This document shows positions 47,876-60,700 of a stretch of DNA of 64,000 bases, in pieces. Both the position numbers and the translations under genes were made by a program. Source of the stretch: Toxotes chatareus (taxonomy: Eukaryota > Chordata > Actinopteri > Toxotidae); assembly GCA_016801885.1 (NCBI GenBank), contig CM028889.1:25364001-25428000 (forward strand), in the 5' to 3' direction. Below the pieces are notes generated by a model. The model saw only the letters and a list, made by a program, of their open reading frames with translations, was not told where the DNA came from and searched no databases. Within the stretch, counting starts at the first letter, position 1. Each line of letters starts with the position of its first letter.

Positions 47876-50539
47876 GCTTGTTATTATTTTATTGCAGCGG
47901 CTGTGTGAGATAAGTCCATCCTTTTTGTCAGGAATTGAAAGAGACATTGTTTTGCCCTTTTACTGGTGTGTAACGACATGAGGGTCGAACTGAGGAGCGT
48001 GGATGTGGAAACCACCTTAACTTCCTAATAAACTTATGAAAAAATGTCCAAAAACATTTACTTCTTCTTGCTCTTAACTCTCAAAAGATGACGATGTTGA
48101 AGTTTGGATGCATCAACAGATATATCAGAAGTCAGCATCATATCGTGCATATGAGAGTAAACGAGATCAAACAGTCTGCAGCTATGACCCTCCAGCCCTC
48201 ACAAAGCAGCTGGGCTTTCTCCGACACAGACACAACAACCGAGGGTCAAGCCGATCACCAGTGATGGCGGTATTCCCAGACCCTCTGCCACTGCCGTCCA
48301 AAAATATCCACTGACACACTTGGCTCCCATTTGGACACCTCACACGCTGATGTGCTGATTTCTCTGTCATTCGTGTTACATTCACTTCTCTCCTCCAGGT
48401 CCAGCAACAAGGTGCTTTGATCACGATCAAGGACTTTGACCTCTGTCTGGACATTTTTCCATCTCACTAAATGTTGTATCAGCATTATGGTTTTCAGAGC
48501 TAACTAGCTGCATGGCTCGAGAACATTAAAAAACTTATGTTAGCATTTAGCGGTGCCTATGTACAGCCTCATAGAGCTGCTTGCATGGCTGTAGACTCTT
48601 AGTCTTGTTACAGTTTGAACGGTTCATGTATTTCGCGTGTTATTTTCCCTGGAAATAACAACATGTTCCTCATTTTGAGGAAGTGATTTATTCTGCAAGA
48701 TTAAATTGAACCTAACAGAGAGCTGAATGTCCTCTGGGGTGATTGAAATCGCAGGACTATTTTTTTTTTAAGAAAGAGCAAAATGAAACAGATTTTTTAA
48801 TCCAAGGAGAGCAGCTGAGCAGCGTTTGAGCCTCTGTGAAGGCATGATGGGATAATATGTCGCGCCCACATCTGAGAAAATGAATGAGCTGGAGTGAATG
48901 AGTTCAGTCTGGGAGACAGACACAGGATGCCAGACGACAACATGGCGCTTGTAACTCCTCAATGCCATAACCGATATTTGGCACAGTCCTTCATGTCAGT
49001 ACCTGCTGCTTCAACTTACAGTATCTCCTCCCACACCGTAGGTTGTATTTCATCTTATACATCAGGAGAGGAGTGTGTTCATTCATTAAACCACACAGAT
49101 TAACAGGGAGCCATTTTCACTGAACTATAAATACCACTTAAAAGTGTTTGGTTTGCATTTCAAGATGACAGCTGCACGTGATGACGAAACTATATGTGTC
49201 CGCCACGTGTCTGCCTGTCTTTAAGTATATGCCTGTTTGATATAATTACCATCTAGTTATCTCACACTAGGTTATTATTACCTACATGGTTATTACTATT
49301 AATGACTCGTCTCGCTGGAGACAGTGATATTTAGTGCTCTCAGACAGAATTAGACTGAATACTCAGTGACAGAACTGGGCCTCCATAGACATCCACATTA
49401 ATCTGTGTCACAGACACTACATTGTAATGACCAAATGTTTATTGAAATAGAACAGAGACTCAAAGTTCATCAAATGAAATGAACTCTACTGGCTGGCACA
49501 GACATGAAGAGCACTTTTTGTTGTTCAAGTTCAGTGTAAATAAACTGTACCCCTATCTCCCCAGAGGCTAAACGTTAAAGCTGTCTCCCCTCATAACAAA
49601 GATTACCAGCTTTTGTCCGTTCAAGTTAGCCCTTTTGTTGCAGCTCCATTACTCAAAGATGACGACATTCGCCGTTTCTCTCGTCTCTCCTTTGTCCCAC
49701 GCCAGGCTTTGCAAAGGTTGCACTTCTGGTGTGGACATTAGTTAGGCCACAGGAAGGGCTTTTAGGCTGTCACCTCTGCTGATTCTGGCCCCGTCAGCTG
49801 CTGGGATTTAGCTAAACACTCATTCAGCAAATGTGAATGAAGCTTGGCCCTGGCTGTTAGATCTGCATACAGAGGTGAACGAAAAACATAACCTAGACAC
49901 GGATATGACAACTTCAAAGAGGGATTATAGTGAGAGAATTATAATTATAGTTTTGTTGGGCATCCTAAAAGAAGCAACCAACAAATAGAAGCTCTACAAG
50001 CTGCAAAAACTTGTGTTGGGTTGTCTTTCTGGAATCACACATATTGTGCAGCGTCTCTTGGACATGGCTCCAGCTTTTTAAAATACACGACCTCCCTCTG
50101 CTTCGTGACAAAGATGTGTCACACATAATATAATCCAAATAATACGGTCGAACCACCTCAGAGTCAACGGCAGAAGTGATTCTTGTGCGGGTAACACTTC
50201 ATTAGTTGTGTGCACTTCATAAACATTTTCTTTGCTGTCAGCTCTGAAAATGAGGTGACGGGTAAAAGCAGGGCTGCAACTGATTATTTTCATCACGATT
50301 AATTAATAGATTAATCATTGTCAGAACTTAGTGATAAGTGTCCTTCACAGACAGTTACTCAGAGTCTAAGGTGATATTGAAATGTCTTGTTTTGTCTGGA
50401 AAGCAGGAGCAAGATAAGTGTTTTATGCTTTTAGTGCACAGGACAAAAAGCCCGAAAGTTGTAAGGATCATTTTAAAAAGCAATCAGGTTTTTACCAAGG
50501 GGGCAGTTGTAGGTTTCAGCAGTGAGGATCACTTCAGCG
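47876..50539. other. Intergenic region reps2-nhs, left part
   Basis: I see no coding exon, RNA gene or clear repeat in this AT-rich 2.7 kb. Confidence 0.6.
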
Positions 50540-51772
50540 TTCAAAAAGCTGCAGTTCCTCGGCTGCAGCTGGGGGGCTGGCTCCAGAAGTGAGCAATTCT
50601 CCATTGACCCCCATGTTGAAATAGCCAATTTTACAGCCTAAAAAAAACATATTTACAGCCTGGTACATTTTTTATTTTTGGTGTCTATTGATAGTTTCCA
50701 CCTCCGTGAACACTGTGGGGGGTGAATTTTTTTGTACCACAACCGTTTTAATGTTATTTAGGTTTAAAATTCTTACATAAATTAGGGCGTGGTTGCGTTG
50801 AGTGACAGCCCCATAGACAGGCACTAGCAGTTGGCTCTTTGCTAAAGCATCGGCTGGGCTAGGCTGCTACATCCAGAGACCTCCGGCTACCTCCAGCGGT
50901 TGACAGGGCTGCAGTGTCCGTGTTTGTTTGCCAATGTTTGGATAGGTTTTTGTGACATATAGGGCTTGTTGTAGTGTGGACTGTACTAACCGACCGTTGA
51001 TGGAGTCTGTGTTGCAGTTTTTCGGCACTAATTAGCATGTATTAGCATATTTTGCCGCTGGCTTATGACTTAATTGCCGATTTCTGGTCGCTGCTGATAC
51101 AGATAGAGGACCGGAGCAGCTAATGTTAGGACCGCTGTTGTGGTGTGTTCCGTGCTCTCAGAGTCCGTTTATTGCGGGAATACTAGGCTACAATTTTATT
51201 TCGTCTCATTTTTGTTTAAAAAGTCCGACATTGCATGGACAGAGCAGCTCCATCAGTAAGCGGCTGCTGTTGTTTGTGTTCTGCTGTAACTCTAAGTGGA
51301 TAGTGGATGAAGGCAGCGGTGAAAGCCGGTAAGTATTAAATAAACATTTTAATATATTATTATTACTATTACTCTTTTTGTTATCATTAAAAATAGTGAC
51401 AATAATAATGTTTTAACTCCACGAAACCCTGCAGCTCCACCTAAAACCTCTTTATCTGAAACAGTCATGTTTAAAACACAGCAGCAACATTGTGGCGGAT
51501 GTAGCTGCGTGTAGCTGTCGCTTAGCTTGTTAGCCTAGCTGATTAGCTGATTAGCCTTAGGCTAGCTCGGTTGTTCCGAGCTAAGTTGCCGGGTTCTCGG
51601 CCAGGCTGACCCGTAGAGTAACCGCCTCTCCACCAAACATGGAAAGTACACTCCCACTAAAATCCAAGATGGCGCAGCTCAAATGCCCATGGTTTGGTCA
51701 CGAAACCGACTCCCCGAAACCAATGGGTGACGTCACGGGTGCAACGTCCATGTCTTATACAGTCTATGGTTT
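50540..51772 (+). mobile_element. About 1.2 kb teleost interspersed repeat upstream of nhs
   Basis: The unit starts near GGGCTGGCTCCAGAAGTGAG and includes CCATTGACCCCCATGTTGAA, TTTACAGCCTGGTAC, AGGGCGTGGT...TTGAGTGACAG and a CpG-rich middle. It ends with GTGACGTCACGGGTGCAACG and TCTTATACAGTCTATGG. I recognise these blocks as parts of a high-copy non-autonomous repeat in percomorph genomes but cannot name its class. No transposase frame is present. The left edge is approximate. The right edge is about 180 bases upstream of the likely nhs 5' UTR. Confidence 0.6.
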
Positions 51773-51954
51773 TTACCCTTTGATTCAATAATTTTCTCCT
51801 ACCTGAAAAACAGTGCAATATTTGCACAGGACGTCTGTGGTGTTCAGTGTGATTTTACTGATCATATCGGTCTAACATACACACCAGGCTTTGCTGTGAT
51901 GTTTGCACAGTTCCTTATAGAAGTGTTGCATGACCGTTGTGCTCATTTTTCCAG

Positions 51955-52269
51955 GTGACTGTGAAGCCAACACTGGCAGAGCAGTCCGGATCCGGGGAAT
52001 CCCGGGATTCCACTCCAGGTCTTCCCGCTGCCATTTTTTTTAAAAAACCACCTCTACTTTGGGGCAGTGAAAAACACACTAGCATTGGGGCAGCAGATGA
52101 CCCGGCGCGGCAGCGAGGAGCACAACAGTCCTCTCTAACAAATGAAAGGATGGGGGGCAGCAGCAGCAGCTGAATTCAGAGAAACTGGATCAGGGGTCGA
52201 GGGGAAAGAACTGCTTTCTGCTCACCCTCGGGTGACTTTTGTTGGATTTACTCCCCGGTCCACACCAAC
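51955..52269 (+). other. nhs: Probable 5' UTR of nhs
   Basis: This GC-rich leader lies directly upstream of the nhs start. It has a CAG-rich spot (GGGCAGCAGCAGCAGCTGAA) and an upstream ATG at 52142 whose frame runs through the nhs start. A TTTTTCCAG sequence ending at 51954 could be an acceptor from a further upstream exon, or could simply lie in the promoter. The transcription start cannot be placed. Confidence 0.4.
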
Positions 52270-52549
52270 ATGCCCTTTGCCAAACGAGTCGTGGAACCTC
52301 AGTTACTATGCAGGTATCAGATCCCAAACGAGGAGGGTCTGCTTTTCGAGGACCTGGTCTCCATCAGTAATGTGGCTCTATCTCGGACCTTGCGGCAGCT
52401 GTCGGACCTGGCTAAACATGCCTGCTCCATATTCCAGGAGCTGGAAAGCGACCTCGCCTCCACCAGCCTGCGGGTCAGGGGGCTGCAGGGCAAGATCAAC
52501 CAACTTCAGCAGACCTGCTCCGAGCTGGACCCCAAACAGGAGGCAGTGC
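52270..52549 (+). CDS. nhs: Nance-Horan syndrome protein, first coding exon
   Basis: NHS-family proteins carry an N-terminal WAVE-homology domain and regulate actin remodelling and epithelial and lens morphogenesis (family knowledge). The exon starts MPFAKRVVEPQLLCRYQIPN and continues ALSRTLRQLSDLAKHACSIF, QELESDLASTSLRVRGLQGK and LDPKQEAV. It stops after one base of the next codon at a strong donor (GTGC then GTAAGTACC), the same place and phase as the family's first exon. It is 93 codons plus one base. Human NHS exon 1 is much longer because of a Pro/Ala-rich insert between the N-terminal motif and the helical part. reps2 upstream matches the human REPS2-NHS order, which favours nhs over nhsl1 or nhsl2. 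The other exons lie beyond the window, and the duplicate (nhsa or nhsb) cannot be decided. Confidence 0.93.
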
Positions 52550-54694
52550 GTAAGTACCTGACACTCGCTCCCTATCTGTTTTGTATTAGAGCTGCCTGCG
52601 CGCGGGCTCTGAGAGAAAACGGCACGAGGAAAAAACACGAGGAAGCATCCTCCTCACTTTCTATCAGTGACATCGGAATGGATTTCAACAACAACAATGA
52701 CGCAGATAAAAAAAAATATAAAGTTACTACAGAAACCAAACCAGTTTAAAATCAAGAAGCCGGTTTATGAAGCTACACGCGTTTTTATTGATTCATCATT
52801 TCAGGTTCTTCGCTTTAGTTGTGATGTTCTCTGGTGTTTTTGGAGCCGTGTGGTCTCACAGGGAGACGCGCTGCTGTTGTCATGTCTTCCCACGCTGAGG
52901 GGCGTGTGACAGCCTGGCTGTCCCGGGCTGTCCCAGGCTGTCCCGGGTCACTATACTGCCATTATTCCTTATAGACAGGAGGCCTTCTTATCAAAGAGCA
53001 CAACATGCTTATCAGTGTTATGGCTTTTTGTGGCTACAATAAAAGTAACTCTATTAATAAAGCGTGTTGGTCCTGGCGAGAAACAGTTTACCTGTGTGAG
53101 CGTTTCTCCAATTTCTCTAATTTAATCAAAATGTCGATTTTTTTGGTAACATTTAAAAACATCAGTGTGTTTACTTTGATAACCAGTTAAAAAAGATTGA
53201 GACTAACATGTATGAGCTAAACCCTGGGTATCTCTGCAGTGCTGTCTGCTGTCCTCACAGTTGTCCTGCTGCAAGTGTTGAACTTTGCTTGGCCGTCAGT
53301 AAGAATTCATTACTCTGATAACACAGCATGTGGCCATCCCCTGGCTCTTTTAATCTCTGCCCCCCCCAATGAGGGACTGAGGGGGGGTGGGGGGTTGATG
53401 TGATATTGGTGATTGTGTGTGTGTTTATGTATAAACCTACTCTTCAGGAAGCACTTAGGAAACCTGTGCACCCCTCGCTACCCCACAAAAATGTCCATCC
53501 CCGTAACCATTTCTCCAGCTTGGACATACCCCAGTGGATTTACCCTGCTTGAGCTCAGGGCAAGCGTGTCCTTGCATGTTCCTCAGACCCTGCTTCCTGT
53601 GGACTGTGACTGGGTTAGTTTGCCTGAAGGTATTTATCTGCTGCCTGCCACAATCAAAACACAGACCCAGCCCCTCTTAAACCTGATTTAAACCTTGAGA
53701 TGTCTGCAGAGATTTTCTTGAGGCTCGTGTTTGAGACTGTGCTGCTGACTTGTTTTGTTGGCCTGTGTAGCATCTTGTTAGCTTCATTTCACAATAAGTT
53801 GAATATTGAGTATGTCTGCTCTGAGTCACCCTGTCATGGGTTATCTTGAAATTGTAAGTCAACGGCAACTGGATTTGCTGGGGTTTTGTTTTTTTTTTTC
53901 AATTTAAGATTAAATTTAAATGTTTTTATAATGTAATTCATGGACGGAGACATGAATATGACCAGATGAAAGGATATATCAAATCCCTTCTTGCAACATG
54001 TTGTTCGGGGGGATATTGCGTGCTGGGTTGCAGGATAACCCCTTTTGCCTGGAAAAGCCTAATTACTCTTAATTGTGCTTTTTATGTTAATGGTGTCAGG
54101 GGCAGCCTTAAACAACAGAACCCTCCCTCATCTGAATGACAATTAGTGTAAATGGAGCAGTTCAAGGCTTGGAGAGTTTTGTAGGCGGGGGTGGGCTTTT
54201 ATGATGTGGCTGTGACTTGTCCAGGGGACGACTGCTGGAGGACACAGCTGCAGATCCTTTCACCGGATTGGATTATGCAGAATCAGATACTGAACCATTG
54301 GTTAGGTATTACAGGCCTTGTCCCGTGTTAGCCTCCTGTTTGTTTGACCATCAGCGTCAGAGTGTGATAGTGTAGCTGTTATGTTGTTTGTATGCAGACG
54401 TGAGATGCTGACACATTCGGGTCACATGACATGGTTTACTGCACATGCAGTGTCTCTTTTTCGTTTTTGGTCCATCTCATTTCCAGCTTTTTACTCTCTA
54501 TCAACTACACCAACTATTCAAGAGCTGTACTTAGAGCTCCACCGAGTCTATTTATAGACACTTAAGTGATGCCCCTACTGTTCGAAATTGATTGACATGG
54601 TTATTTATACAGTGGAATCCAACTAAACACTATAAGAGTCATTTAAACAAAAGTACACACCTACAAATGTTTCAGTGATAATGAAAAATAAAAC

Positions 54695-54785
54695 ACTCAC
54701 TCTTTCTCTCTCTCTCTCTCTTATCCTCAGCCTCACACACACACACACACTTAAGCACACACTTAAACACACACTTAAACACAAC
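54695..54785. repeat. (CT)n / (CA)n microsatellite with CACACTTAAA units
   Basis: A CT run, a short break, a CA run, then three spaced copies of a 12-bp ACTTAA[AG]CACAC motif. Confidence 0.85.
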
Positions 54786-57700
54786 CAGGCGCCTGGCATG
54801 TATCCCTCAGCCCTGTGTTTGGACGGCTCTCCTGTGACACCCCATCAACGTCTGCGCTGGACGACCATCAGAGCCCCTCAGCTAGACTGGGCTCCGTGGT
54901 GCAGTCGCATGTTAGAGCACTCTGCCAGGGTTTTAAGTTACACTGGCTCAGTGCTGAGGGGGAGCCGTAATACTTGTGGCGGCAAGTGGCCCTCTGGCTT
55001 TTCTGGTGCAAGAGCACATGGCTGGCAAGTTTACCACATTCCTTGTACAGACTGCGCCAGTTACTGCCTCACAATACCAAATAGAGGAAAGCAGTAGTCT
55101 CATAGTCCCACAGAGTAAAATGGAATAAAACTTTTAACACAGCAGCACAGAGTATAGCAATGCTGCCTCAACTTTCCGGTGCTGTGTCATGCTTTTTGTG
55201 CGCAGTATGGATACACGACCGGAATCTCGTTAAATCCACGCTACATTAGTTTTGCACACATGATAATCGTGTGAATCTAAAGTAGTAGGTTGGAAGTGAT
55301 AAGACGTGCTGTCTGTTGTAGTATTACATCATAAACCTTTGGTACAGCTGTAATTCATTGACAAAATGCTTTGAACAACAAAATCTTTTTTTTTTTTCAC
55401 GCCAGCTCATCATTAGGATGGTTATGTGTCTAGAAATTCAAAGCAATGGACACAAATAAAAGTGTTCACAAATGACCCCACATAAAAGAGCTGGTGGGAT
55501 CAATATCTTTTATATAAGCATAGTGCATTCATGTTGCTGCTGGAGGAAATATCTTGGTTTTTAATTAACCAGCTGAATTCATCGAGGACATTAGTAACTG
55601 TTAAGTGCAGTCAGCTTAAATGTTTGGGCTCAGAGAAATCTGTTTACACGGTAACTTGCTTGACATTTACTACATGTTACGTAACATGTAAGACATGGGC
55701 CTGCAGCAGTTATGATTTCTACTCCATCACTGTGCTTAAAGGTGCTTTAAGCCTTCCACTGTGCTGCTTTCCCACTTGCCTAAACAACCCTTGTAGTAAG
55801 GCTGAGGGCCACGTCTTTCTGCCCTGCAGCTCCCGTCCTGTCTGTCTGTTGATTTCACTGCAGAGCCGGTCCTCCACTTCAGCACAGTGGCGTTTGTGCA
55901 GCTCTGTGAGCCTCGGTGGCCTGGAATGAAAGTTTCTGTGGACGGCAGCGGCACATCGTCTGTGTTACTATAAACGCCACTACAGCAGCTTAGGCCAGGA
56001 AACCACATTAGTCCGCTGACAGTCCCTTCTTCCTGCATTTAACTGACCCGATCCGGCCATTACTGGGACTTTACTAAGTGACGAGTCAATGCACACCACA
56101 TCCGAGGTCAATATCAGTCGATGTGGGAATTTGCTGTAGGAATGTTCTGTCAGTGGATGGAATGAAAGTTTATCAGCAGTGATTTCTTCGGTATATGAGG
56201 TGGGATCATTTTTCCAGAGAGTGAACAAACATCTTAACTCATTCACACGAAAAGAAATGCATCAGTGCATCTCAAATCACATCATTCAGCAGGATCAAGA
56301 GCCTCTGCCTCTTTTTCCTTTATAATTATCAGAACTGTGAGCATGTGCTGGCAGGTCCGGACAACCTGCCGTTGATATAGTACCCCTGCTAATTATAGAG
56401 CAGATTTCAAAGACTTGCCCTCTCATTCCTGCACCAACCGCCCTCCTCCCCCTTCTTCCCAGACAGGCACTGAGAGGGCCTAGACAGCCTTGATGCTGCG
56501 GCTTGTTGTTTTCATTCAACTGTCACATATCTGATGTAATTTATTCTATCAATGCTCTGGGCTTATATCCTGCACTGACGTTGCATTTTTTGGGTCCAGC
56601 GTATGAAATAAGCTTCAGACTTTGAACAAACCAGTGGCTTTGTTCAGAATTCCACACTGTAACTCGATAATGTGCTATAAACACTTTATTGTCAACGTAT
56701 TATTTTTATACCAGAGGGCTTTGACATTGAGATGTGAAATGTGGTCTTTGCACCAAGTTGAACTGAAGGTTTCCCCCTTCACCGGGCTCCATTAACTATA
56801 TGTGCGTCTCAGCACCTCAGCCCCCGGTGGATTGCCTGGCCTGCGATTGAAGTGGTTTCTGCTGAACCGTTCTGTCAAGTCAAGCATTCCAAAAAGCCAG
56901 TGACCAGGAAACCACAGTGCTCGCTTGCACTTCTGGGACCTTGCACCCCACTCGTGCTCCCCAAATTGGCCTGGATGGCTGGTGTGATTAGGGGAGATGG
57001 GGGAGAAACCGGAGGCTGTGTTTGTTTATGAAAGGAGACGTTTTGTTAAAATTAAGGTTTTTCATTGCTGCACTTGAGGGAAATGTGTGAGTGATTACAC
57101 TTTACATTCCTGCGGTGGGACCCTCCGTGGGAGCAAGTGCTTCTGAGCGTGGGGGTCCACACCTAAAATCCCTCTGCTGGTCGTCTGTATATTTTCAGGT
57201 ATACAGACCAGTGTTTGTGTTTAATGTATGCGTGAGAAAAAAAATCCCCTGTTGTTTTAACATCAGGTTCCTCCAGAGAGTTAAGCTCTAGTTTGTTGTT
57301 GGTGAGAGGTGATTGTATTTTCTGCTGCAGAAATTGGGGGCCGTGATAGGATAAGCAGTCTCCTCACCCTGTGGTGTGTATGGGTTCCTCATACACACAC
57401 ACACACACACTCACTTATTTAATAACACTCCCCAGCAGTCATTACTCTTTGTGGAGTCCTCAGTGTGGGGCTAAGGCACAGAGGGGACACTTCAATCCTG
57501 TCCTGAAGAAGTGGTGGGGGCAAAGTCATCTACCCCCTGACCTCAAAAGCCGGCTGACCTCCCAACCCCCTCCACACACCCCCTTTAAAACACAAAAGAA
57601 CAAACACAGGCACCTCCATCTTGCTTATCACTCAGCCTTTAAAGACTTGACCGGCCAATTAGAGTGGATTTAACGTTTGACATGATACTGAATAGCCACA

Positions 57701-60700
57701 GGTCAGCGGACCGGCAAAACCCAGTCCAGGGCCAGGCGTGATTAAACTGTCAGAGTCAACTCAATAACTTGAGTGAACTCTTCAGTCCAGGGTGTTACTC
57801 ATGGCTGGAGAAGAGCTGAGCCATGAACGGCTACACGGCCGTGTTTGGGTGTTTGTTGTCCTTTACTTCCTCCACTTTCTGTGAGTTGCTCAGTTTTGAC
57901 TCACCCACCGAGCTGCAGCAGAATATGTTCTTTCATTTTTCAAGCACTGAACACTTGAACTAGACAGAGAAACTCTCTGAGTCCCATGAAATGCCACAGT
58001 GCCTCGGGTACCTGGTGGTTTCCTCTCTGAAAACAGTGTTCGTGTACCAGAAACAAATGCTGGTTGTAATTTTGTGCACAGAATGAAGCTCGGTGTGATC
58101 TCACCTCAGGAAAGACCTCCTCTGTACTTGGCTTTTACATCTGGGCCACATGTAGTTATTCTTAATGCTTTAGCTGAAACTACAAGATATTCTCCAAAGA
58201 TGAAATAAATAAACGTCTGACTTCAACTTAAACTAACTTTACTGTTGCATGCAGTTTACAACACCTCACCGCATTCTTTTCCGTAGCAACCTGGAGAAAT
58301 ATTGACAGCTCAGAGGGCTATAAAACTTATCACTGGCTGGCCTTTGTCTTGCCGCCACTAGCCAGAAGCATTTCAGGCCACCTGCGTGGTTTTCCTCTCC
58401 TCACTCAAGTCTGTCTTTAAAATGATATGATCCCCCGCCCTGCTTTTGTGCTTCTCCACAGTCCCCTCCTCCCAGGCCACCACCATCTCAAAGGCAGGCT
58501 TAAATATTACGCAACCGAATTATTCTCTCAGAAATCTTAAGACGCATCTCTGGACCTTTGCAGAAGGAGAAGATAAGAAGTCAAGTAAAATTCTCATGAA
58601 CTCTCCTTTCCTTACTCCTTGTGAATATTTGGCTCGCTGCAGGGTGAGATTAGAAGGAAGTGAGAGATAAAGGATCTGAGACGGTTACTGTAGAAAAAGG
58701 GCCTTATATTTAGTAAATCCTCCCATGCTCTCTGAAAGACTTTCCTTTTGCCAGTGGGATGCTATATATTGTCGTGCATTACAATGTATAAGTGATCTAT
58801 GTATGTATGCAAATCTCAAATGGCCATTTTAAGATGACACTTGAGGAAAATGTGAGATAAAACTGACCTGGTATTTTAACAGGAAGGAAGCACATGTGCA
58901 GTCTTTGCCATGCAGGTGTTTAGACTGGGATTTGAGTGGAATGTGAACTCCCCTCACCTCTCCCTGGTGTGCGAGGGGATCAGTCAGGTTGAGTCTTTAA
59001 AGTTGAAAGAATATTTTCAGCAGTCATCCTACCATCGGGTAAGAATGGCAAAGAAAGCACCTGCCAGATATGAGGGTGTGGAGAAACGGTGATCTGCTGG
59101 ATTTCTCTTTTTACGCCGGTGTTGAGTTTTCTTTTTTTTTTTGTGTGGGCTGACACTGACCATTCCCTCGTGATTGTCTAATCTCCATTTAGCAGCCAAA
59201 ACTACGCACGGCGCATCTGTCAATATTTGGATTCCTCTACATCACTTACACTTCGATGTGTAAGTGATATAAATGATAATAACATTCAACAAGAATCAGA
59301 AATCAGACATCAGTATTGATGAAGCCTCGTCCAGGAAGAGTCCTCTGCCATCTTTTGGCCGTCTGATCTAATCAGTCGTCCTCTGCTCTCCTCGTAGGAC
59401 TTCTGTCGTTTCAGGCCTCTCTCTTCGTGGTCTTATCTGCTTCCTGCTGTGTTTGTACCGTCCTGTGGGCCCTCACTTGTCACACTTATTTACACTTTAA
59501 GTGCAAGTGGTGGAAGGCCCCCGTGTAACAGGCCGGTGGAGTGTTTGTGAACGAGCGTCACTGGCCTGGATACAGAGCTTGTTGGAGCTCTGCTTCTTGT
59601 CACTTCAGCACTTTACCACGAATGGACTGTGTCACTTTTGAAGCAGAATTTCTTTCTTTAACTTTTATCTTCTGAACACTAGTTCTGCATCAGAGAAAAT
59701 ATTAAATCAGTCATCATTCATCCTTTCATAGTTTTCATGTTAGATGTGCATCATTTTACTGCTCCGGATGAGACTAGTGGTGGCGCTGAGAATGACCCGA
59801 GGCTTCCACAGACGCTTTGCTGGACAGACCAGCGTGAAAGGACGACTCTCCTCCACCCGACTCATTGTGCTCTGGAGCACACGCAAGTTTACCCTCCTGC
59901 ACTGGCTTTTGTTCCTCCCTCCTTTATACCCTCCTCCTCTGGGACGCTTCTTCGCCATCCGGATTCATCCTTTATTCTTGCCAGTAATTTCTGTGCCTGC
60001 CCTCTCCCTCAGGCATTTGGTATACTTTGCTCTTCTCTTCTCTTCTGACTGCAAGCTTCCTCTCTCTCTCTCTTTCTCTAGCTCTCACTCATCTCTATAT
60101 CCCAGTTTCTTATTTTGGGTTTCAGCCAGTCCTGCTCCCAGCAGCCCCACTGGGGAGAGACCATCCTGCTATAGCAGGGAAAAAGTGCTTTGCCATAAAA
60201 ACGGATGACCTGCTCTCCATTATGTTCTGCTTTTCAGAAAGCAGCTCTCTGAGTTAAACATTCACTGACCACTAATCAGCCCAGAACTGATGTTTTGTAC
60301 TGTGGATATTTGGTTTAATATATGATAGAGTTTCTGAGCTCGCTGTTCTCTGGGCTCAGATGAGCCATTGAACTTCCCCTCGGCTCAGCCTGAAAGAGTA
60401 ATGAGCTTCATTTGATTTCCCAGTAAATCCTTTCAGTTTTACTGTGACCATTGTTGCTGATCGCATGACACATCAGACTTCCACAGAGTCTGTCGCGCAC
60501 AGCTCTTATTATTAGATGTTTAATTGTGAGGAAACAGGAAATTCTGCTTTACCATCAATCCATCCCACATGTTTCCGAGAAATGGATTCTCACCCTGGAG
60601 AAAGATCCGGTTACCAATCTAAAGGTTGCACTCTCAGTGTTCCACTGACATCTGAGTACTGAAAACACGAATTGATTGAGACACTTTATTGTTGCTTTTC

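Noticed and set aside
52915..52948. Short GGCTGTCCCG tandem units
   Set aside because: Only about three to four short units, too small to support anything beyond local slippage.
54884..54960. tRNA-like GGCTCCGTGGTGCAGTCGC...AGAGCAC block
   Set aside because: It resembles an A-box region, but no B-box or cloverleaf follows, so neither a tRNA gene nor a SINE could be supported.
59241..59268. 11-bp-arm hairpin ATCACTTACAC / GTGTAAGTGAT
   Set aside because: Too short to argue for a structured RNA or mobile element, so noted only within the intron description.
59744..60208. 154-codon plus-strand open frame in the nhs intron
   Set aside because: Its product is Leu/Ser/Pro-rich from CT-rich DNA. 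No recognisable family or splice context was found.
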